This document shows, one piece after another, positions 27,001 through 39,000 of a DNA stretch of 64,000 nt; within the stretch, counting starts at the first letter, position 1, and every line of letters starts with the position of its first letter. The stretch covers positions 32,984,387 through 33,048,386 of the forward strand of contig CM019218.1 in NCBI GenBank assembly GCA_009741485.1, given 5' to 3'. The notes under the pieces are model-generated. The model was given only the letters and a program-made list of their open reading frames with translations. It made no database searches and was not told the DNA's origin. Origin of the DNA: Malurus cyaneus samueli. Its lineage: Eukaryota > Chordata > Aves > Passeriformes > Maluridae. The position numbers and the translations under genes are program-made.

Positions 27001-30000
27001 TATTATTCAGAGTTAACAAAGCTGCATTTTTTTCACTGGAGACTTCTTACTTGCCAAGACTTTGGCAATGAAACCGTTATAGAAGTGATTATGGTAGTCA
27101 TTTTCTTTTGTAAATTGTTTGGTTTTCATCCTTCTTTCCTACATGTTTCCTAAATGAGGCTACAGTTCAGTGTCAAAATAAGCATTAAGCTTATTTCAGA
27201 AACTATCAACCCCAGAAAGTAGATATTTATCAAATAAAATGATGCAATGTTATTTCAAAAATACTAAGGAAGGTTAAAGAGAGAGAGTCTTGTTTTGACT
27301 GTAGTTTTAAGTGGAAACACTACATAACATAGCCTCAATACCATATTACACATTTTATCATTGTGAGCAGTATCTGCTTTTAGAGGGTAGCAGTTGTACA
27401 GGGCCTTGTCATCAGCCTGTTTCCCGCCCAATTCTCCTTGTTAACACTGACATTTGTATCTGATCGCAATGGAACCTAGTAAGACTGTGATGCAGCCCCA
27501 GAAGTGAGAGTAACAATGTTTCACTGTCCAAAATGGTGCTTCAGTTGCATCTCAATGGGCCAAAGCTATGCAACCTGCTGGCTAAAAGCAAGCAGTGTCC
27601 TTGTCCGAAACTTCTCGAGCATAGCATGGTTACCAGTAACCAAGTGCTTTGAGAAGTGACTGTTGGAGGATGTTTTGTTGTTGCTCATCAGTTTGGAAAA
27701 GCAACACAAAAAGAAAAAAATCATGAAATAATTCAGATTGGCTATCTCTAAATCCTGAAAGGTGCCCAAGGAGCAAGGGAAATTCTACGGGTAAGAACTT
27801 TTCTGGAATGTAGGTTGTTTGTACATGTGACTGCAGAACTTCACTACTTACTTGGGACTGTAAATTGATGTTTGCTTTGATAGCTTGCTAGTATTTGAGT
27901 GGCAACAAGGCATTAGGAAATTATTCCCACTGAATCACTAGTCCACAGTTGGTGATATGAACTTTGTGGATCCCTGCATGCCTGCAATTCATTTGTCTGG
28001 GAAGCACAGTTCTCTCCCCATGCATAGTTTCCTGTCCATCTTATCAAACTGGCTGGAAAGTCTTTCAAGGGCCCCTGTTAAAATGTTCCCATATAGTGCC
28101 AGCATTTTCCGTCTTTCTGCGTCAAGTCCCATTCATAGCTTCTCTTCCAGTGCATGTTTCATACATAAAAATAAACATTACATTGTATATAATAAGCTAT
28201 CTGGAACACTTTTCCAGAATTCTTTTGTTTGCCTGTGATGCATACTGGATTGTCTTTGCAGATGAGGTCTGGAGGTCTAGTGACTCAGAAGCATAGCTTT
28301 TTCCTAGCTGATGATATCAGATCCCGTTGGCCTGGTAACAGCAAGTGCTGCAACTACATCAGCAGTTCATCTGTCTAGGAACTGATGAAAGCAATGCAGT
28401 GTTCATAAAAATGACATCCCTGGCCTTCTAAACTTCTATACCACAGCAGCCTGTATGCAAATGAGCCCTGAGAGCATGCAGTGCTAGGGTCATGGGCAAT
28501 ATCAATATTCCCAGAAAGGATACATGTTTGGTGTCTTAACTGGCAATAAAACTAAACAGAGCAGCTGGGAATTAACTGCACTTTCGGGAGTTTTTGGAAG
28601 TCAAGGAAGATGGCTGTATGCATTTTCTCACTTTTCTTGAAATATTAAAGTATATGCTTAATGCAGATAAAGAAACTACATTCTTGCATTGCATGTTAGG
28701 CTGAAGCAAGGGAAGAATGGAACCAAATGAATTTTTAACAGTGGCGAAGACTGTAGATTTTTCATTCTGAGATCCATGAGGGAAGGGAATTTAATTGTCC
28801 TGGCTGACATGAGATAAAAGCATTCCAGAGTCTGAAGAGAGCAGAAAAAGGCTTTTGGAAAAGGAACTGGCTGACAGCATCTAAAAATGTCCTGTTGTCA
28901 GGTTATGTAATAATATATTTATTATTTATTATAAAGATGCAACTTTATATTTGCCTGTATACACATGTACAATTATTAAAGTAATGAGGACCGTGCACAG
29001 ATTTACAAATATGGGTGTTGGGCTATTAAAATGTTTCTCTGACACTATACAGCTTTGGGAGGATTCTTTTGTCTGATGGTCCTTTTGGGGTGTACATAAA
29101 TGGTGTGATACTGAGAAAAATGATTGTTCCTGCACTCTGTGGATGCATAAGCCTTACAACAAAGAGTCCCTGCAGATTTTACTCTCTATAGAAGGAATAA
29201 ATAATGCTAGTTCTGTAGGAGGGATATTGGAATATTTATCAGGGTGGTGTGTGTGTGTCAAGGAAGGGTTTTCTATCCTAATTGCCTTCCAGTAATCTGA
29301 CTTTCAAATGCTCTTCCTTTGGATTTTTATCTACATGTTTCCTTCTCCCTTATGCTGACTGAAAGGTCCCTTGTTTCCACGGTGAGCTAATACTACTCCT
29401 AAATCAGTCAGTTGATACAGAGGAATAAGACTGCTGAGAAACAGAGTGGTAGCATATTTTATTCTTTTGAGGGTAAGGGAGGAGGGATTACAGGGGGAGG
29501 AATTAGGTGTCTGAAATAAAAACTTGGGAAAATAAGATTGCTGAAAAACCTTGTTGAAAGCTGAAACTCTATTGTTGGGATTACGCCCAGAAAGGCAAAT
29601 GAGAATGCAGAAGACAAGCAGTGAGTTCAATATCTGGAATGAAAGAATGGGAGAAGGGTTTGGCACAGGGTCAGGGAGCTGTTGACTTGGCCAAGAGGAG
29701 GTCTGTGGAAGTAAGTGGCTGTAACCTGGGTAGTGCCACTGAATGAACAGGGTGAGGGTAAAGAGAGTTAGTCTGACCCAGAGGTATTAGAAAAAATCGC
29801 ACAGAAATTGTGTAAAGAAGAGTAAGTAGCATGGGCTAGGAAGAAAGTGTTTCACATTAGAATAATACAGGTAATAATTTGGGGTGACTCTGCACCTAGA
29901 TAGTTGTGGGTAATTTGATAGTAAACACATAGATATAGTGGGCTAATATTTCTGACTGTTGCTCTGCCAGCAGCAGGCAATTATTCCTTAAAAGAGGGTG

Positions 30001-33000
30001 AAGTAAAGAAACAAGACTGTGACTTGGACATACAGTAAGGCAGGGAGTGTGTGTGTAGAACTATAAAACTTGTCTAAATGACAAGGGAGGATTAACCCAT
30101 GCATCTTGCCTGAGTTTGACTCACTGGATGATTTATTAGACTAGCTCCTGTTTCTAGTAGAGGCTTGGATGTTTTTGTGTGGAGGCAAATTAGATCACAT
30201 CACAATAATTTTTTACTTTTTTCTCTGCCTGCCCACTCTTCAGTACTGCAAATGTCTGCAAGCACAAATGGCATGCACTACCTTCTCAGCTGTGTAACTG
30301 TATACATAAACTGCCCTATAGGTGCAGCTGCACAGCAAACCCTATTTTTACAGTGTCACTCACCAAGTAACCCTGCGTGTACCTTCTTTCTTCAAGCAGA
30401 ATTAATCCTGCTGTATCTTACAAATATTAATTTCTTTCCTCGGGGTATTGCCATTCTTCCCCATCTTCTACTATATGTGGATCCCATCAGCTGCCGTAGG
30501 CCTTTTTTTACTGAAAATAGGGGATTTCATATATTTCCAAGACACGGTATTTTGGTTGGTTCCATGTAAATTTTTGTCTATGTTATCATGGTTATTTCTC
30601 TTACCATCAGTATCCATTCAGACTTTCTAAATACAAAATTGATTAAGGCTGTAGATAATGATGGCCCAGACATTGACATCATCACTGGACACAGTTGGGT
30701 AAGAGGAACAAAGGTCCATATGTGGAATTCTGTTGCAGTAAAACGTGTGTTCTGGGGCTTTTCTTCCTGCTTCCTTTACTTCTCCTAAGTGCTGGACTTA
30801 GAGGCTAGGATTTGGGTTTAAGTGGCTCTGTTGATCTGGTGTGGAGTGACAGTGCTCATAGTCCCTGAAGTAATGATTTGCCTTTGCTGCCTTGCTGAGA
30901 GGAAGATGTTATCCTCTTTCAGATCATTATTCAAAAGTGCTGAGATTCTATGAATAGACAAGCAGTAACAGTTAAGGGAGATTATGATGCTGGATGTGCT
31001 ATATGGCTTCAGGAGGCTAATATTCCTAGATATTAGAGGCCTGATCTTTCTGATGTATTACTCTATGCCACTTTTTATGTTAGGAATACAGCACAGCAAG
31101 ACAGCCTTTTTTGCAAGAGAACACATAGGATCTCTGCTTCATTTTCTTTTTTTCCTTCTGTCTTGCCATGTCTTTTTGTTATGTCTGTGGGTTTTTTATT
31201 TACAGGGCCACCGGTTGAAAAGGCAGGTTGATGTCTGGGGGAGCTGGGGTGAATGGGGCAGGTGCAGTCGGAGCTGTGGTGGTGGAGTCAGCTTTCGGCA
31301 ACGGCGCTGCTATTCCCAAAGGTGAGGGATAACTTCCTTTTTTTTTTTTTTTTTCCTTTTCTTTAAATGTGTTGTACTGTTACTGAGCTCCTGCAGTTAT
31401 GTTCCAATATACATCCAGAAAAAGAAATTACTTTGTGTTTGATCCCCGGAGAATGAGTCCACTTTGAGATGAACCTCAGTTTCAGTCTTGTCACTGCTGT
31501 TTTGAGTAGTGCCCTCTTCAACACATGCTTGCTTTGGCTCCTTTGAAAGAGCACAGCAGTTTCTCTATGAGATCTGACGCTGTGCAATTAGGGGATTGGC
31601 ATGGTAGCAGCTGTTTTGTCAGGTCTAGTGTGGCAAGCCCTGGGGGAGATGGAGAACAGGCCAGAGCAGTTGGTTTCTCTCCCAAGAGCTGGTGACAGTG
31701 CTGAGGTTGTCTCAGATTTATGATTCCTAGGAAGGTAAATTGCCCCAGAAGAAATGGAAGAGTAAATTTGGCTCAAGCAGTGTTAGCACTGTGCCATCTC
31801 ATTTGCAGCTGGGTTAGCTGCATCCTAAAGAGGATGATGACTGGTACTGCACCTGTTGGGAATGATGGACCTTAGAGATCCTGTTGTGGATGAAAACAAA
31901 GGGGGGCGGGGAAGGGGGGGGGGGGGCAGAGGAGGGCAGAGAAGCCAGACTCTCAATGATACCCTGAAAAAAACCAGCGTCTCTCTGTTTTGAGAAATGA
32001 GAGGAGGTTTTGTAATAGAAGAATCCAGAGGTATGAAGCTTCCCACACAGCATAAAGAAAGATCTCTTTTGAAGGCTGCCTGTTACAGTTTATACCTGCC
32101 AGAGTCCCTGAAGGGCTGCTTCTCCATTTTAGAAACACTGAGGTATTAGGCATTGATTGGCTTTTTAGATCAATTTCCTCCATAATTGTTACTCTCCCTA
32201 ATTCTCAGCTGCAGTCATTTGACTGGAATAAGGGTGTTGCATACTTTCCATTTTTAGCACTTCCTAGTAAGGGGCATATTGTGCACAAAAAAAATCAAGA
32301 TAGAAAGATATTCTGAATTGGCCACTATCCTCTTGCTGTTCTTAACATGTTTTTTCTTTCTTGTATGGACATATCGACTCCTTGCTGGTGGATAGTGGAC
32401 TGAAATCTCTGTTTCCATTGTTTAGTTGAAACACGACCCCAAAGAGCTGTGCTGCAGTTGTTCATGGTGTGTGTCTCATTCATGCCAGAACACAAACCAT
32501 AGCATAAAATACCACTAGAAAATGCCAGCTTGCTTTAATGGTGAAGAAGTGTATTTTAGTTATTTTGCTGTTTCAGGGAACTCTGTGAGGGTGATTTGTT
32601 TGGTGTGAAGGTGATTTGTAACATCTGCCATGAGATGACTTTTTGCATGTGTATTCTCCAGAGAGCTTCATTTAGGTTTTCTGTCTTTCAGGACAGAAGG
32701 TCCTTCCAGTTGTGTTGGACCAACACGAAGCTATCGGTCCTGTAATGTTCAGGTATAATGCTCTGGTTTTGATTTTTCTTGCCTGTAGCTCCTTTCCTCC
32801 AGACAAACATCTTTTTTATTCAGTAATGAGATGTGATTATGAATTTCTGTTTCTGTGGTGTCGCTGGTGGATGCAGTTCATTAACAGTACCTTTTAAAAA
32901 ATTTGAAATTATTTGAGGTATTGAAATGATACCCCAATTTAAATGAGAGGAGTAAGAATAATAATAAGTAAGAATAAACCCCTAATTTTTACTGTGCACT

Positions 33001-36000
33001 CTATTTTCCTCCTTTTTTCCTATAAGTCCAATACAAACATTTTCTCTTCCAAACAGAACTGCCCGGAAGGATCCCGGGATTTCCGGGCAGAGCAGTGTGC
33101 AGAGTTTGATGGGACAGAATTCCAAGGAAAGAAGTACAAGTGGCTTCCATATTATGGAGGTAATGATAAATGTGCTACCTATTAGCAATAAGCTTTGAAG
33201 TAACTGTAATGTTTCCTGCTGTAGCGTACTTGCAGGAGACTTCCTTAATTGGAGTGGGGGGCAGGAGTTGGCATGGAAATAAATCACTTTGCAGCAGCAA
33301 AGCCTTGCTGTCCTGAAGACACTGGATGCATGGGCAAAGAGACAGCATTGCAGCAATACATAATTTTCTGTTTAAAGAGCCATTCCTTCAGAAACATTGC
33401 TCAAGGAAATCTGGAACTGGTTGCAGCTAGGTTATGAAGTATTAGAGGAGCAGAAATTCTGCTGTATTTTCCAGTATTGGCACATGAATGTTAGTAGGGC
33501 ACAAGAGAAGCAAATGTATATGATTAATGAGTGCTTCAGAAAAATATGACATCTCTTCAATTGACCCATGCTTTCCTAAGGAACCAGCTCAGAAGGCAGA
33601 TGTGGGAACCAGGAGTCCTTGCTCTGGGCTTTGATGTGATATCATTCACAGCTGGCTAACAAATTATGAGGGATTTTTAAGATGGATTTAAAGGGTATTT
33701 CTGTTGATTGCTAAAATAACAGTTCTGTGCCAGCACTTGTTCTCATTCTAGAAAGAATACTCCAAGGGAGTTTAAGAGCAATCCTACTAAGGAATAACCA
33801 AATATCCACCTAGGCCAATGTCACCCAAGGAAACACTTGCATACAGTGAGACTTTACCAGGGTATTTTTCCAGCCTTCAGCAGTTTGTGACCCAGGAATT
33901 TGTTTAATATCTGCCACTTAATATCAGCCCACTCCTTTACTGCTCCTGTGATCTAAAACTTGGCTCCTAATGCAGTATCACGCTATTATATGATGTTTCT
34001 TTTTTCTCTCCTGCCAGCACCTAATAAGTGTGAGTTAAACTGCATTCCTAAGGGAGAAAACTTCTACTACAGGCACAAGGAAGCAGTGGTAGATGGGACT
34101 ACCTGTGAACCTGGCAAGCGGGATATCTGTGTAGAGGGAGTTTGCCAGGTTTGTAAATTCTTTCATTCATCGTTGGGTCCGTCAGTGTTTCTGGTGTCTC
34201 CTTTTCTTCTGCTTGACCTTTCATAATAGCAGCAGAAAAGGTGACTTGTTCAGTTTCAAGGTGCTGAGTAGAATGTGGACAGCATTTATCTGGCTCTGGA
34301 TGTGAAATAGTAGGTATCAGCTCTGTCCTTTCTCTGTCAACTCCTCTGCCCTATCCTGACGTTCCAGATTCCCTAGATTCAGGCTTTCTCGTTAGATCTG
34401 TCCAGTATTCGGCCTTTTATTTTCCCCTCTGTCATTACAGTTTATTCCTATTAATGCTCCTGTGCTCTGACAGGCTGTTGGCTGTGATAATATGCTGGAA
34501 TCTGCCAAGAAGGAGGACAAGTGCCTACAGTGCGGAGGAGATGGCAGCACCTGCTATGGTGTGAAGGGCACTTTTGATGTGGCCAGCCTCCCCAAAGGTA
34601 CAGATGATCCTAGGTAGTTTGGGCAGGTGAGAAGGAGAGAATTAAATCAAGAATCAACTGCCACAAGGGCTGGTGGGGACACCTACTCACATGATTGTTA
34701 TAGGTGTGCTTGGATGTTTACTTGAAATATCTATCATGTGTAGCCTTAGCATCAGAAAATATCTGTGGTGTGTTGGCCTTATCCTGGAAATCACTTCCTT
34801 AATCTGTGGCCACACTGAAGTACTTGCCATGATGCTGATGTCTTCCCTGCTCTCTCTCCAGCAAGTGCTATAAATACACCATAACAATGTAATCATGCAC
34901 TGCCTTTGTGAGGCTGTCCAGTGCCTTGATTGTCCCATCAGGACTCCTGCAGGGCTAGAAATGGGACTGCATCTTCTGCACTTGGCCAATTTTGAAAAAT
35001 GTCAAGATGACAACTACACTTGGGGTCACATCTCTCTATGTTGAACTCCAATATGATTCTTGCTGAAATTCCAAAGATTTCAAAATGTAGAAAATGGCCT
35101 TCTCTAGGTGTAGTTGGAATTTTTTACACACAGATGGATAATGTAGAATGAGAATATTTATCATGCAGACAATGGAAATTATTTATGTCACCATCAGAAA
35201 GCTCGTCTAGTTGTTCAGACACCAGTGAAACCATGAGCATCATTCCACAGAAGAGTGGCTGTGTGGCATCCACAATCGGATATTGAACAATCCCCTTTTA
35301 TTTCAGGTTACAATCAAATCTTTATTATCCCTGTGGGAGCCACAAGCATTCAAATTAAGGAGGTTAAGCCCAGCAGGAACTTCCTAGGTAAGATGATAAC
35401 AGAATCTGTGCGCAGTACACTTGGATTTTAGTCATTGTGCTAAAATCTAGTTTTCAAGTATGGGTTTTGGAACGCTTACCTTTAGGGCTTGATATGGCAG
35501 AGTGAAAAACTGAATCAGGATCTGACTGAGTATCCTTGAATTGTGAGTGAGGCACAACTCTGGGCTTCACATTTATCTCCTTTTCTCTCCTGTGGAGATC
35601 ATGCTGCTGGGGGGGGTGGGGTGGAATAAAAATACCCAAACCACGTTGAGACTTTCTGCTTTTGACTTATGAGGAGTCTAGTTGATGTACTAAAATTTGT
35701 CTATGAGTTCTTTTGGTTTGGTGAATGCAAACCCTACCTACTTCTGCCATCCAGAAGTTTGAGGTGGGCTTCTTTTCCCCATAGATTTGTTTTGGATATT
35801 TGTACAGCCTCCAACTCTGGTCATTCTTCAGAGGTGAAAAGGAGGGAGAAAAGTCCTCACTTAGCTTTCTGGGCAGGGCTGAGGAAATTCCAGCAGCGAA
35901 AGCAAATACTCTCTGCTTTCTGAATCTTCCATCACTCAGTGTTTTGGACCAATCAATCTGGTGTTGTTTTCCTATGTAGAAAACTGGATGCAGTACCTAT

Positions 36001-39000
36001 CTTGCTTTCTGAATAGAGTATCTGATGCACCAGATAGTGGTGTAAAGGTAGTGGAGTGTGAATCCCACATCTTAATGGCAAGCAAGACAAAGGCTGACAT
36101 CAGCTGTGCCCCAGCAACTAACAGTGGGGAATGCAGAGGCAGGGCAGGGATATGCTGGAGGCATTTGACTATGCAGCAAAAAAGTGCTTCATCTGCAGCA
36201 AAGCTGGCAAGAACCACTGTCTGAATATGGAAGGCTAAAAAAGGACTGTGGAATGGTAAAATACCATACAGGAAGGACAGCATTGTTGGAAGATGATGGT
36301 CACCCTCATTTTCTTGTGACACAATATTAAGTGGAAACAGGATCAATCCTGGGGAGTTCTTGTGATCCTCTTTGTCTGGCATGTGTGTTTGTCCAGCTGT
36401 CAAGAATGTGCAAGGGGAGTATTATCTGAACGGGCATTGGACGATCGACTTCAGCCGGGCACTGCAGGTGGCCAGCACAGTGCTGCACTATGACCGTGGC
36501 TCGGAGGGTGATGTGGCCCCAGAGCTCCTCCATGCTCGGGGTCCCACCACAGAACCCCTCATCATCGAGGTGAGCGGCTGTGCCTGCCCCTGCTGATATC
36601 TGGCCTTCGCTTTGCGTGGTGGAAGTGTGTGGTTAATACCACATGGGGAAAACTGGAGACATGATGAGGCCCCCAGGAATCTTACAAGGCTGTGGGCCTG
36701 CAAGCTAGACCAAGGCAGTCTTCTTGCAGAAGTAGCACTTGTTGCTGCTCTGGTTCTGTTGCCTAGAAATGAGCAGTGCAAGGCTCAGTGTTGATTTCCT
36801 GCTTATTCATTTGGGCTCTGACTTTGAGGGAGGCAAGAGTCAGCACCAAATGGGGCAGGGACAGGCTCCAGGACACTGCTTGTTATACTGTGCTGTAGGG
36901 CAGGAAAGGTTCTTGCTGTTACAGGAGCAGCTGGAGCTTCTAAAGCCAAGAGGGATGAATGTACCCTTCTCTGAAAAATAATGCTCTCCAGAATTTGTTA
37001 GAAAGAAAGGAGAAAATACAGTGCAGGGAATTAGTGCTTCTTCAATGGCAGAGGGTACAAGTCAGCTCAAACCCTCAGACATGGTGGGGAAATGCTGTGA
37101 AGATGAAAACTATAATTTTCCTGACATCCACCCATGCTTTCACAGCTTATCAGCCAGGAGCCAAACACGGGCATACAGTACGAGTATTACCTGCCCCTGC
37201 AAGGACAGGCCTCAGGTTACAGCTGGAGCTACAGTTCGTGGAGCGAGTGCAGCTCCGAATGTGGAGGAGGTAAGAGGAGAGGACCTGATCTATGGTGGCT
37301 GGTGTGGGGTTTATATCCATACCCTGCAGGCAGTGTGACAGCTCCAGCGTCACACAGTGCTGCCCTCTGCAGCTGCTTCCCAGCAGTCTCCTGCTGGAAG
37401 GTAGCACAGGTACCTGCAGGGTGCTGCTAAGGTTTTGTCAAGGGTAAGTCATGCATGGAGTCACAACAGGATTGTGCCCCATACCTTGTTCTGTCTTATT
37501 TTCCATTCCCTAGTCCTCAGACCTACTATTAGGACCTTTTAAGAAACTTCATAGATAGCCTTTGTTATGTTTCACCTCAGGTCTTCATAGTCTTTTCAAC
37601 CATTTGAGAGGTCCTCTCCAAAGAGACCTGGTCTACATTAGTGAATCACACAATTCTCCTCTACCAGAGCCTGGGATTTTTCCTCTCTCCAAGGGGACTG
37701 TCAGGTCTCTTGGGGTATCCCATCATGTTCGGTTTACAGATCCTTTCATGAGCAACATTATGGATTTTAAACTTGAAAGCCCAGCCTCTTCTGGGCTTCT
37801 GTGCTTATGGCCATTTTGGTAGCTTTTGCCATATTGTAGGTTTGGCTGGGCGCTCATACCCTGTACGAAGCATGAAGAGTTGCAAGTTTTACTCCCAAAT
37901 CCAGTCTTCACAAGACTGACCTTTGAAGTCTAACAGGAGACCCCTGTGTTCTGCCATACACTGCACACATCTTGCAGGGCTCCTTCATGAGCAACTCACA
38001 GGTATGGAACTTCCCTTGTGAGTCTCAATCCTCAATAGGAATATTTCCCTCAGCTACACAGAACAATACTGTCTCCCTTGCACTTCTGGTAGACTTTTAT
38101 ACTGTGGGAAGACATAATTTGTCCACACAGTGACAGACAGAGAACCACAACTGTCTTTTTTCCAGAATGGCTTGGACAGGTGTGGATTCTGTGCAACTTT
38201 AGAAATTTGTCTTGCCAACCCCAATGCATTGCAGACCTAGTCCTGGGTAGCATGTGTTGATCAGATACTTTCTTGCTTGTCCTCCAGGTTTCCAATCCCG
38301 CTTGGTGTTTTGTACTATAGACAATGAAATTTATCCAGACTATATGTGCAGGAATAAACCACAACCAGACAATAACCGGACGTGTGGCCATCAGCCTTGT
38401 CCCCAGACAAAAAGGTATGATTTCTGTCCTTCTTCTGGACTCTGATTTCTTTCTTTGGGGCTTTTAGAGCCAAGAGAAAGAGTGACCCTCTCACTTCTGC
38501 CCTCCAGCATGGTTCTCTCCGAGGAAGTGTTTCACTTCTTAGAGAAAGATGAAGACAAAAGATGGGGATGATAAGACAGTGATGAGCATTTCTGTGTGCA
38601 GAAGGGAAGGGCTTAATACATCCTCTGTTCATTTTATACATCAATTAAATTTGCCTTCCAAAATAGGATTGTGGAAGACAGTCATCTAGCCTGTGTAGGA
38701 GATATGAAACAGATTCTCTGGTTTTTCTTCTCTTGAGCTGGACCCTACAAAGACAGAGCAGGTGGTCTGAGCTGGTGTGATTTTATGTAATTTCTGCATT
38801 CCCAGTGTTCTGTCTCTTGGATGAATCCTGGAGTCTCTTTTCCTTCTCCAGCATTTTCAAACCGCTTCACCCAGCCATTTCCACCTTGTCCCTTACAGTT
38901 GGCTTTGCATGGCTCTTAATGGGCATCCAGAGCTGTAACATGAGCCTGAGCTGTGCATCAGTAGAGGTCTCTGAGAGTGCTGGTGTGCGTGAGAGGGCAA

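Larger units (their letters stand above)
21082..31205 (+). other. PAPLN: PAPLN intron 1
   Basis: This 10.1-kb intron runs from GTAAGT to a pyrimidine-rich acceptor (TTTTTTATTTACAG). It holds a 12-base perfect palindrome pair at 24616-24641, a 16-A run at 24323-24338, an ancient antisense LINE relic at about 24915-25500, and a 21-base duplication at 26415-26459. No exon of another gene was recognised in it. Confidence 0.85.

Noticed and set aside
36388..36596. Alternative small gene around exon 8
   Set aside because: The frame is the papilin spacer exon read through its donor; no separate gene is needed.
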